A stretch of DNA of 64,000 nt. Source: Alphaproteobacteria bacterium. GTDB lineage: Bacteria; Pseudomonadota; Alphaproteobacteria; RF32; CAG-239. The notes beneath the pieces were generated by a model. It searched no databases. It was not told the DNA's origin and saw only the letters and a list, made by a program, of their open reading frames with translations. The stretch spans positions 1 through 64,000 of the forward strand of contig JAFSUB010000014.1 of assembly GCA_017445475.1 (NCBI GenBank), given 5' to 3'. Positions within the stretch are counted from its first letter, which is position 1. Each line of letters begins with the position of its first letter. Made by a program: the position numbers and the translations under genes. Positions 17,248-23,779 of this stretch are shown here, in pieces.

Positions 17248-17319
17248 ATGTTACTAAAAATCATGGGTCTTCTTTTGCTTTTTGGTTTGAGCAGCGCATT
17301 TTGTGCCGTTTTCATATAG
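17248..17319 (+). CDS. Possible 23-residue single-helix membrane peptide
   Basis: An ATG one base after the rsmB stop, with AAAAAAGGAAAAA upstream, opens a 23-codon frame ending TAG 17317-17319, three bases before the next gene. The peptide is one hydrophobic helix (MLLKIMGLLLLFGLSS and on). Position, Shine-Dalgarno sequence and tight packing favour real translation. It is too short to judge by similarity and might only couple translation from rsmB to the membrane-protein gene. Confidence 0.4.
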   Translation: MLLKIMGLLLLFGLSSAFCAVFI

Positions 17320-17322
17320 TTT

Positions 17323-18333
17323 ATGCGCAAAAAAAACATCAATATTTCCGCTTATCGCTTAAAATATGACCTGTATATTTATTCATATACGCTCTTTTTT
17401 GCTTTATGTGCGCTTGTTTGCCACTTTTTCCCTTCTGCAAATGATGCGGTTTATGCGGTTTCTTCGTTTCAATTTTATGTGCCGTTTATTTGTTCTTTTC
17501 TGCTCTATTTGCTTTTTTTGCTTGAAATGCCCACGCTTTTGAACGCGGCCGTTGTTGTTTTTTCTTTTTTATGTGTTTATTTAATAAAAACAAACAACGC
17601 TTTGATTTTTGGAGATATTTTTCCTTTATGGGCTGAGAATCTGATTGTCGGATTTTTCCTTGTTTTGTTTGTCTTCGGCCTTAGACTTTTAAACAGAGTA
17701 TATGCCGTATTCAGCACATATATGCTGTTTTCCTGTCTTGCGATGGTTTGTCTTTGCCTTGCGGGCGCATTGCCCTTTGTTTTGGCACAGATGATGTGTT
17801 TGTGGGCAGGTTTTTTTGCCGCTTTGATGCAAACCAACTTTCATGGAAATCAGTTTGACATAAACGACGGCGGCGTTGTTTCATTAAGCTTTTTGCTTGG
17901 CTGTGTCTTTGTGTTTTGTGCAAATGAGCTTGCCGAATCCGCGGTTTGGATTTTGGCGCTTTATCCGCTTTTGGAACTTTTTTGGAGTTTGACAAGAAGA
18001 TATGTTTTGCTTAAAAAATCTGCTCGTCTTTCAGACCAAGCGATTTATGTTTCGGTTTTAAGCAGAGATTTTCCTCTTGAAACTTTGATATCAAATTTAA
18101 TTAAGCTCTTTGTCGCAACTGCGGCTTTGGCTTTGTTTCAGCTATACTCTCCGAATGTATATTCCATTTTGATTGTTGCAATAGTTTTAAATGTTTGGCT
18201 CTTGAGCAAGCTTTACCGTTTTGATGAGGTTAAACCGACCTTCAAACAAATCAATGCAGATTTGAGCGAAAACATCAAAGACGAGGTTCGTAAAGCTCGC
18301 AAAACACTTCATACGAAAGAAGGCAAGCGATGA
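17323..18333 (+). CDS. Polytopic membrane protein, degenerate WecA/MraY-like
   Basis: 336 residues with about nine to ten hydrophobic segments and a basic cytoplasmic tail. The stretch NFHGNQFDINDGGVVSLSFL resembles the metal-binding loop of polyprenyl-phosphate GlcNAc-1-P transferases (NF-x-K-F-x-GD-x-GS), and LLELFWSLTRRYVLLKKS resembles their following helix. The early DD-x2-D motif and the C-terminal His-rich loop are missing: SDQAIYVSVLSRD stands where HHR-type residues belong. I infer a WecA-fold protein that has lost catalysis, or a distant relative. It overlaps the next gene by four bases (ATGA). Confidence 0.6.
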   Translation: MRKKNINISAYRLKYDLYIYSYTLFFALCALVCHFFPSANDAVYAVSSFQFYVPFICSFLLYLLFLLEMPTLLNAAVVVFSFLCVYLIKTNNALIFGDIFPLWAENLIVGFFLVLFVFGLRLLNRVYAVFSTYMLFSCLAMVCLCLAGALPFVLAQMMCLWAGFFAALMQTNFHGNQFDINDGGVVSLSFLLGCVFVFCANELAESAVWILALYPLLELFWSLTRRYVLLKKSARLSDQAIYVSVLSRDFPLETLISNLIKLFVATAALALFQLYSPNVYSILIVAIVLNVWLLSKLYRFDEVKPTFKQINADLSENIKDEVRKARKTLHTKEGKR

Positions 18334-19652
18334 TTTGGCGTTTTTATAAGAAAAAACAAAAGGCGAAAGAACAGGAAATCGAAAAGACAAAACCGATTCG
18401 CGTTGCTGTTGTCTGTCCGCCGCAATTTTCGGCCACACAAAAAGAGCTGATACATAAAGCATTGTCCACAAATGTTTTTTTTGATGTTTGTTTTGAAACG
18501 GAACCATGGAGTGAAAATTTTCTAAATCTTGATAATAAGAACTTTTTTGACTTTTTAGACAGCGGCTTAAAAATGCTTAAAATTCATCATGCCGACGTTT
18601 TGATGCGCCTTTATCTTCACAAAAACGGTGTGCGCATCAATTTTCAGACAAGCACGCAATATGTGAAATATCAGCCGTTATGGACAAGTTTGTTAAACAG
18701 CCTTTATTTGCCGCTTTCATATTTTGAAAGCCAAAATTTGCCGCTTGAAATGTCATTTTTGATTCAAAGCATTTTAATGGCCATCAATGCCCACAAACAC
18801 CCGATGTATCAAGAATGTCTCGAGCACCTCATTGATATTTTGAGCAAAAACAAGATGCCCGCCGGAATGGATGCAAAATTTTTGCCGTATATGTTCAACT
18901 TTTTGGCGATGGTATATATTGGCGCACACCGAAACGATTTTCAAAAAAAAGATGTTTCTCTCATTCAAAAGCTTATGCATTTGGCTTTCAAAAATCTTTC
19001 ACTTGCTCAAGATCAAATTCTTGAAGGCGGGCTTTATACAACTTTGGGGCAAATGTATGAAGCCGCTTTAAGCGGGGCGAACGCCGATTCGTATTTGTTG
19101 TTGCAACGTGCGCTTGAAAGCTATAAAAAGGCGCAAAAATATTTTAATCGATATGTTTTTGTGTATGATTACGGCAGATTAAGTGTTGTTATTTCAAAGC
19201 TTTATCGTAAAATCTTTGGTTTAACGGACGACAATCAGGCTCTTCGTGATTGCATTGCTCATCTTCGTGAAGCCGAAAAAATTTTTACGTTTGCAAGCAA
19301 TCCCATTGCTTTTGATGAAATTAAAAGCGATTTAGCGAAATCTTTGGCGGTTTTAAGCACAAAATCGAACAGTGAGGAAATTGCTTTGATGGCTGTTTCA
19401 AGCTATAAAGACCTTCAAACCTTATATACAAAGGAAAATATGCCCTACCCGTTTGCTTTGCTTGAGGCGCAGATTGCCGATGTTTATTATCATTTGGGCA
19501 AGCACACCGCAAGCCGAAAGCATTTAGACACAGCTTTAAAGTATTATGATTCGGCCTTAGATGTGTTTGAAAATCTGAAAATGAAGAACAAGGTTGAAGA
19601 GCTTGAAACGTATATGCTGAAAGCTGCTGAAGAAATTATGCGCATAAATTGA
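18330..19652 (+). CDS. Helical-repeat (TPR-like) protein of unknown function
   Basis: 440 residues with a very basic N terminus ([15 protein letters not shown]). Residues 20-60 look like one alpha/beta unit (IRVAVVCPP), and the rest is helical with TPR-like pairs, clearest at the end ([20 protein letters not shown]). There is no signal peptide or membrane segment. Overlap with the WecA-like gene indicates co-translation and perhaps a complex at the inner membrane (inference). I cannot assign a family function. The tRNA-Ser promoter follows immediately. Confidence 0.7.
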   Translation: MIWRFYKKKQKAKEQEIEKTKPIRVAVVCPPQFSATQKELIHKALSTNVFFDVCFETEPWSENFLNLDNKNFFDFLDSGLKMLKIHHADVLMRLYLHKNGVRINFQTSTQYVKYQPLWTSLLNSLYLPLSYFESQNLPLEMSFLIQSILMAINAHKHPMYQECLEHLIDILSKNKMPAGMDAKFLPYMFNFLAMVYIGAHRNDFQKKDVSLIQKLMHLAFKNLSLAQDQILEGGLYTTLGQMYEAALSGANADSYLLLQRALESYKKAQKYFNRYVFVYDYGRLSVVISKLYRKIFGLTDDNQALRDCIAHLREAEKIFTFASNPIAFDEIKSDLAKSLAVLSTKSNSEEIALMAVSSYKDLQTLYTKENMPYPFALLEAQIADVYYHLGKHTASRKHLDTALKYYDSALDVFENLKMKNKVEELETYMLKAAEEIMRIN

Positions 19653-19662
19653 AAATTTTTGC

Positions 19663-19691
19663 TTGCACAAACGTTTTTTTTACTTTATTAA
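19663..19691 (+). promoter_or_regulatory. Putative tRNA-Ser promoter
   Basis: TTGCAC (19663-19668), a 17-nt spacer and TATTAA (19686-19691) give a start about 8 nt before the mature tRNA. Confidence 0.5.
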
Positions 19692-19705
19692 AGGGAAGAC
19701 ATTTC

Positions 19706-19796
19706 GGAGAGATGGCAGAGTGGTCGAATGCGGTTGACTCGAAATCAATTGTGCCCACTTCGGGCACCGGGGGTTCAAATCCCTCTCTCTCCGCCA
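19706..19796 (+). tRNA. tRNA-Ser (CGA)
   Basis: 91 nt with encoded CCA and the long class II variable arm (GTGCCC/GGGCAC). The acceptor GGAGAGA/TCTCTCC has discriminator G. The anticodon loop CTCGAAA gives CGA. Nucleotides 19776-19797 recur in direct orientation at 20026-20047 (20 of 22 identical), and 19763-19782 recur inverted at 19852-19871 (19 of 20). Confidence 0.96.
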
Positions 19797-19797
19797 A

Positions 19798-20047
19798 CAA
19801 AAGAAAGAAACGCCCTTTTAGGGTGTTTTTTTTGTTTAATGTGAAATATAAGGATTTGAACCGCCGGTGCCTCGGCATCGGGGGCGCGAGCATATAAAAT
19901 GCCTAAAACGGCATTTTATAGCGCAAGCGGCGAAGTTTTGTTCATTTACAAGCAAGCGACAGCGAAGCGCGGCAAATGTTACAAAACGAGTGCCCGAAGA
20001 TAAAAGTTGAAAACTTTTATCAAGACAAATCCCTCTCTCTAAGCCAA
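19798..20047 (+). repeat. tRNA-end-associated structured element, copy 2 (behind tRNA-Ser)
   Basis: 250 bp between the tRNA-Ser 3' end and its direct copy at 20026-20047. Order: terminator; inverted tRNA T-arm/variable-arm copy (19852-19871); hairpin A, 11 bp perfect (19893-19903/19910-19920); hairpin B, GTTTTGT at 19935 pairing ACAAAAC ending 19987; linker GAGTGCCCGAA (19988-19998); hairpin C (19999-20008/20012-20021); AAGA; direct tRNA copy. Compared with copy 1, hairpin B and the linker are conserved, while hairpins A and C keep stem length but have unrelated sequence. The right end overlaps the last codons of the SLOG gene. Confidence 0.7.
19810..19833 (+). terminator. Intrinsic terminator behind tRNA-Ser
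   Basis: ACGCCC (19810-19815) pairs with GGGTGT (19821-19826) and continues into eight T. It lies 13 nt after the CCA end, the same relative place as the terminator behind tRNA-Val. Confidence 0.85.
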
Positions 20048-20557
20048 TTCGATGACTTGAACACCCTTTGCTTGAGCAATTTTGCAAAATTCATAAGCCC
20101 TGCCCTTGTGATTATTATAAGCAATAATAAAGTCCGTATTTTCTATGATGTAACGATTGCGATATACAATGCATAATTTTTTGTAACCAAATTCACATTT
20201 CGGTGGCAGAATAAACTCATCAAAACCTCTTCTCTCGGTGCATTTTTCGCAATAAACACTGCCGACTTCATGTAAATCGGTAATGTTTGAAATTATCAGG
20301 TGAATGCGTATTTGCGGATATTCTTTCTGAACTTCTAAAATCGTATCATAGGCATCAACTTCATAGCCGCCTTTCTCGCCGACAAGAAAAACATCGACAT
20401 CTTTGTTTTCTATCAAATTGATTGCGGTTTTTCGTATCTGTTCTTTAAGATTGGGCGGTGTTTTATGCCCAAGCTTCATATTTAAAAATTTGTCGTAATC
20501 ATTGCCTAAAAAAGCACAGGTTTTGCCCACACTTGCACAACCAATCAGCCCAACCAA
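20039..20557 (-). CDS. SLOG/YpsA-like nucleotide-binding protein (DUF1273-type)
   Basis: Up to 172 residues. The fold is Rossmann-like: KTCAFLGND, VDVFLVGEKGGYEVDAYDTIL, PQIRIHLII, YRNRYIIENTDFIIAYNNHKGRAYEFCKIAQAKGVQVIELA. These match small SLOG proteins of the YpsA/YoqJ type, thought to sense or process nucleotides (family knowledge, weak). The start is uncertain: TTG 20557 is the longest, while GTG 20530 gives the family-like N terminus MGKTCAFLG; neither has a strong Shine-Dalgarno sequence. A structured leader ends about 20 nt upstream. The stop codon and last residues overlap the duplicated tRNA-Ser end, so the element's boundary is also this gene's 3' end. Confidence 0.7.
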   Translation of the reverse strand: MVGLIGCASVGKTCAFLGNDYDKFLNMKLGHKTPPNLKEQIRKTAINLIENKDVDVFLVGEKGGYEVDAYDTILEVQKEYPQIRIHLIISNITDLHEVGSVYCEKCTERRGFDEFILPPKCEFGYKKLCIVYRNRYIIENTDFIIAYNNHKGRAYEFCKIAQAKGVQVIELA

Positions 20558-20576
20558 ATTAAGCCATTATCAGCGA

Positions 20577-20649
20577 TGGGTGTGATAACTGTAATCGTTA
20601 TGAGTAACAGCCCGACTTATTCGAGCAATCCTTATATCGTCGGCACCCA
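20577..20649 (-). ncRNA. Candidate structured leader RNA motif, copy A
   Basis: On the minus strand, TGGGTG (20649-20644) and CACCCA (20582-20577) close a domain containing ATAAGGATTGCTCGAATAAG (20635-20616) and a CTGT...ACAG arm (20610-20607/20592-20589). An upstream palindrome, CACCAAATTGGTG (20660-20648), competes for the 5' side of the closing stem. Copy B at 47295-47362 shares the core (20/21 with a one-base indel) and layout, with a different closing stem. It lies immediately upstream of the SLOG gene. A downstream CCAT...ATGG hairpin overlaps the 3' closing strand. I know no matching riboswitch class. Confidence 0.55.
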
Positions 20650-20770
20650 CCAATTTGGTGAGCCCATACGACAATGGAATCTTTTGTTACAAACACAAAA
20701 GTCCCACTTGCCCATAACGATTAAAGCTTATCAGACCTTTATTGAGATATGGGCTATCCCAACGGCTTTC

Positions 20771-20800
20771 ATTATATAAGCTGTTTTGTTAATAAATCAA
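20771..20800 (-). promoter_or_regulatory. Putative promoter of the SLOG gene and its leader
   Basis: On the minus strand, TTGATT (20800-20795), an 18-nt spacer and a consensus TATAAT (20776-20771). This implies a leader of about 200 nt before the coding region, spanning the structured motif. The rest of the 350-bp gene-free stretch 20558-20908 holds only this leader and the lptB terminator. Confidence 0.55.
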
Positions 20801-20801
20801 T

Positions 20802-20832
20802 AAAAAAGAAAAAATAGTGATGTTGTATCACT
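20802..20832 (-). terminator. Intrinsic terminator of the kdsD-lptCA-lptB unit
   Basis: On the minus strand, AGTGAT-ACAAC-ATCACT (20832-20816) is followed by ATTTTTTCTTTTTT. A further GTATCACT at 20869-20862 can pair with AGTGATAC (20832-20825) instead, enclosing a TCAAAT/ATTTGA hairpin, so an alternative fold could block termination. Confidence 0.75.
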
Positions 20833-20908
20833 TTGCATGACATCAAATGATTATTTGAAACAGTGATACTTTCAGGTGCTTGACATCTCTCATTTAAATG
20901 ACTGTTTT

Positions 20909-21652
20909 TTACATTGCAAAATCTTCGCCCAGATAAACTTTGCGCACTTCTTTGCTTTGAACAATTTCTTCTGGCGTGCCTTCCATTAAAACAGAGCCGC
21001 CGTGCAAAATGTATGCTCTATCAATAATATCAAGCGTTTCGCGCACATTGTGATCGGTGATTAGAACGCCCAAACCTCTGTTTTTAAGCTGCGAAACGAG
21101 CGAACGAATTTCACCGACCGCAATCGGATCAATGCCCGCCAAAGGCTCATCGAGCAAAATAAAATCAGGATTGCTTGCAAGTGCACGTGCAATTTCAAGA
21201 CGCCGCCGCTCGCCGCCCGATAAAGAAACGGCCGGCGATTTTCTTAAATGTGCAATCGAAAATTCGGAAAGCAGTTCCTCAAGTTTTGCTTCTCGTTTGC
21301 TCTCATTTTGTTCAACCACTTCCAAAATGGCCTTAATGTTATCTTCAACCGAGAGCGCCCTGAAAATGGAAGCTTCTTGCGGCAAATAACCGATTCCCAT
21401 TTGTGCGCGCTTATACATCGGCATATTGGTAATATCTTCGCCGCCCAAATGCACATCGCCGTAATCAGGTGTGATTAGGCCGATGACGCAATAAAAACAT
21501 GTTGTTTTGCCTGCACCGTTCGGTCCGAGCAAACCGACAGCCTCTCCGCATTTCACTTTAAGCGAAACATTTTTCAAAACCGATCTGTTTTTATATTTCT
21601 TGCCAATATTAAAAATCTCAAGAACGCGATCAGATGCCTTATTTTTTTTCAT
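20909..21652 (-). CDS. lptB: LPS export ABC transporter ATPase LptB
   Basis: 247 residues, normal LptB length. Walker A GPNGAGKTTCFY, Q-loop LPQEASIF, signature LSGGERRRLEIARAL, Walker B FILLDEPLAGIDP and the H-loop TDHNV are present, with the family-typical GEDFAM end. It powers extraction of LPS by LptF/LptG and delivery to LptC. Its start overlaps the end of the LptC-LptA fusion gene by 14 bp. It is the last gene of the unit and is followed by an intrinsic terminator. lptF and lptG are not in the window. Confidence 0.96.
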   Translation of the reverse strand: MKKNKASDRVLEIFNIGKKYKNRSVLKNVSLKVKCGEAVGLLGPNGAGKTTCFYCVIGLITPDYGDVHLGGEDITNMPMYKRAQMGIGYLPQEASIFRALSVEDNIKAILEVVEQNESKREAKLEELLSEFSIAHLRKSPAVSLSGGERRRLEIARALASNPDFILLDEPLAGIDPIAVGEIRSLVSQLKNRGLGVLITDHNVRETLDIIDRAYILHGGSVLMEGTPEEIVQSKEVRKVYLGEDFAM

Positions 21653-22709
21653 TTTTGCTCCTTTTAATTTTCTGTCCGCTTATCATCCCCGACACCCGCT
21701 TTTTGTTTTCTGCCGAAACGATATAACTGCGCTTGGTTTTCAAATCGCTGATGGCTTTGTTTCCATATATGACATGGCCGTCTTTTTGAATGGAAACCCG
21801 ACCTTCAAGCTCAACTTTTTCCTGATTTGGATAATATACCCCTTTTTCACCTTTTGCAACAGCATTGCCGCTTTCAACAACCACATCGCCCAATGCGTCA
21901 ATTTTTTTGGCTTTCGGTTTTTTATCGTCTGTTAAATACATCACAACCTTATCTGCAAGCAAAGAACCGTTTTGCTGTTCAATCCTCACTCGTCCCGTTG
22001 CTGTAAGCTGATTGTTTTTCTTGTCATATATCACTTGCTTGTTTGCATATAAGGTTTTGTCTTCGTGCTCAATTTTGGTTTTGCCGTTCAAATAAAGTTT
22101 TTCGGCGCGCTTGTCATATGCAAAGCTTTCAGAGGTCAGCCTGCCCCACGAACCAAAGGCCAAAATCGGCTCATTGCCGTGTGCATATGCTTTTTTAAAA
22201 TCATATTCACCCTTTTGGGTTTCAAGAGTTGTCTCTTTGTCGTAAACGGCTTTAACATTGCCTTGAAGAACAATAATGTTGTCGGCTTGGTGGTAAAAGC
22301 CGGTTTCGGATATAACATCAATAAACTTACCCTCGGCATTAACAGCCACCTGTCCCTTGGGATTGTTCATTTCAATAATTTTGGAACCGGGTGTCGTTTC
22401 GTTCATTTCATCTGCGGTAAACGAGCTGATTTTTCCGTCTTTATCGGTGGTTGAAAAAACCGTGTTTTCAACGTGCAGCTTTTCAAGCTCGCCTTTTTTG
22501 GGAATCGTTAAATCATAGTCTACAAGCGTGTTATTTTTCTTCATACTCGGAAAAATCAAAATTAAGGCAACCAAAACCGCAGCAATTGAGGGCATAACAA
22601 GCTTGACAAGGCGCAAAAATCTTGCGCGCCGATCAATATGTTGCGGCGCGCGCGCGAAATCAGGCTCTTCTTTTTCAAAAAAAGAATCTATTTTTTTTAA
22701 GTCGACCAA
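21639..22709 (-). CDS. lptCA: LptC-LptA fusion protein
   Basis: 356 residues from TTG 22709, ten bases after AGGGG and three bases after the kdsD stop; an in-frame TTG at 22736 is the alternative. A cytoplasmic N terminus with a basic patch precedes one transmembrane helix (about 38-58). An LptC-type beta-jellyroll runs to about residue 190. The remainder matches LptA/OstA repeats: LYANKQVIYDKKNNQLTATG, LLADKVVMYL, IDALGDVVVESG and GVYYPNQEKVELEG. Normally LptC and soluble periplasmic LptA are separate proteins. Here no stop or signal peptide separates them, so the bridge would be covalently tethered to the inner membrane. It overlaps lptB. Confidence 0.85.
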   Translation of the reverse strand: MVDLKKIDSFFEKEEPDFARAPQHIDRRARFLRLVKLVMPSIAAVLVALILIFPSMKKNNTLVDYDLTIPKKGELEKLHVENTVFSTTDKDGKISSFTADEMNETTPGSKIIEMNNPKGQVAVNAEGKFIDVISETGFYHQADNIIVLQGNVKAVYDKETTLETQKGEYDFKKAYAHGNEPILAFGSWGRLTSESFAYDKRAEKLYLNGKTKIEHEDKTLYANKQVIYDKKNNQLTATGRVRIEQQNGSLLADKVVMYLTDDKKPKAKKIDALGDVVVESGNAVAKGEKGVYYPNQEKVELEGRVSIQKDGHVIYGNKAISDLKTKRSYIVSAENKKRVSGMISGQKIKRSKNEKK

Positions 22710-22711
22710 GT

Positions 22712-23677
22712 CTAGACAACCCCTGCTCTTAAGCAATCATGAATATGTATCAGCCCGACGGGCTTGCCGTTTTCAACGGCAAACAGATTGGTGATGCCGC
22801 GGCCCGTGTTGTTCATTGTATAAACCGCTTCACTTGCCAAAACATCGGGACGGATTGTCTTCGGATTTTTGGTCATCACGGTTGAAACTTTTTCTTCAAT
22901 CAGCTTCGGGCTCATCCATCGGCGCAAATCGCCATCGGTAATCATTCCGACAAGTTCGCCCTTTTTGTTGACAATGCCGACGCAACCAAGCATTTTTTCG
23001 GTCATCACAATAAGGGCATCTTGCATAATGGCGTCTTCGTCAATAATCGGCATTTCGTCGCCAGAGTGCATCAAATCGGAAACTTTGCACAAGATGGCGC
23101 CGAGTTTTCCGCCTGGGTGGCGCTGTTTATAATCGGTTTCCGAAAAGCCTTTGCGTTCCATCAGCCCAACCGCAACAATATCACCCAAAACAAGCGTTGC
23201 CGTTGTTGAAGATGTTGGCGCCAAGCCAAGCGGACAAGCTTCACCGTCGTTTGGAAGCTTCAAAAGATAATCTCCCGCTTTGCCGAGCGTGCTTTCAGGA
23301 TTTTTGGTCATCGCAATCAGCGGAATGCGATATCTTTTGCAATACATCAAAATATCAGACAATTCTTTTGATTCGCCGCCGTTTGAGATGGCAAGAACAA
23401 CATCTTGATTGGTTAACATTCCCAAATCGCCGTGGCTTGCTTCGCCTGGGTGAACAAAAAACGAGGGTGTTCCGGTTGAAGCAAGGGTTGCCGCAATCTT
23501 TCGGCCGATGTGGCCTGATTTGCCCATACCCGTAACAATGACACGTCCTTTGCTTTTGATAATAAGATCGAGAACCTTTGTTAGGCTGTCATCAAGTTCA
23601 CCTTTCATCATTTCCAAGGCTTCGACCTCACGATCAATAACCTGTTTAGCCACCTCAATATCTTTATTTTTAGGCAT
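22712..23677 (-). CDS. kdsD: D-arabinose 5-phosphate isomerase
   Basis: 321 residues: an SIS domain (about 35-170; GMGKSGHIGRKIAATLASTG, HPGEASHGDLGML, ISNGGESKEL, LPNDGEACPLGLAPTSST) followed by two CBS domains with MTEKMLGCVGIVNKKGELVG and GMITDGDLRRW. It converts ribulose 5-phosphate to arabinose 5-phosphate, the first step to Kdo. It heads the kdsD-lptCA-lptB unit behind its own promoter; Kdo activation (kdsB) is encoded at 35.5 kb. The start is ATG with GGAG about ten bases upstream. Confidence 0.95.
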   Translation of the reverse strand: MPKNKDIEVAKQVIDREVEALEMMKGELDDSLTKVLDLIIKSKGRVIVTGMGKSGHIGRKIAATLASTGTPSFFVHPGEASHGDLGMLTNQDVVLAISNGGESKELSDILMYCKRYRIPLIAMTKNPESTLGKAGDYLLKLPNDGEACPLGLAPTSSTTATLVLGDIVAVGLMERKGFSETDYKQRHPGGKLGAILCKVSDLMHSGDEMPIIDEDAIMQDALIVMTEKMLGCVGIVNKKGELVGMITDGDLRRWMSPKLIEEKVSTVMTKNPKTIRPDVLASEAVYTMNNTGRGITNLFAVENGKPVGLIHIHDCLRAGVV

Positions 23678-23716
23678 TTATACGTATTCTCCAAAATTTA
23701 ACATCTCTGAATTTGT

Positions 23717-23744
23717 ATTATAGACAGATTTGCTCCAAAGGCAA
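23717..23744 (-). promoter_or_regulatory. Sigma-70 promoter of kdsD-lptCA-lptB
   Basis: On the minus strand, TTGCCT (23744-23739), a 16-nt spacer and a perfect TATAAT (23722-23717), about 40 nt before the kdsD ATG. Confidence 0.7.
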
Positions 23745-23779
23745 GTTTTTCTTAAATCTTATTCACCTCAAGCAAAAGC

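Noticed and set aside
20578-20652. A 75-nt plus-strand segment starting GGGTGTG and ending CACCCACCA looked like a tRNA
   Set aside because: The acceptor pairs only partly, there is no T-stem/T-loop at the right place and the anticodon arm has a 9-nt loop. The same sequence is better explained by the minus-strand RNA motif shared with 47295-47362.
20576-20779. 67-residue plus-strand open frame
   Set aside because: Opposite the structured leader of the SLOG gene; no Shine-Dalgarno sequence and no recognisable protein pattern.
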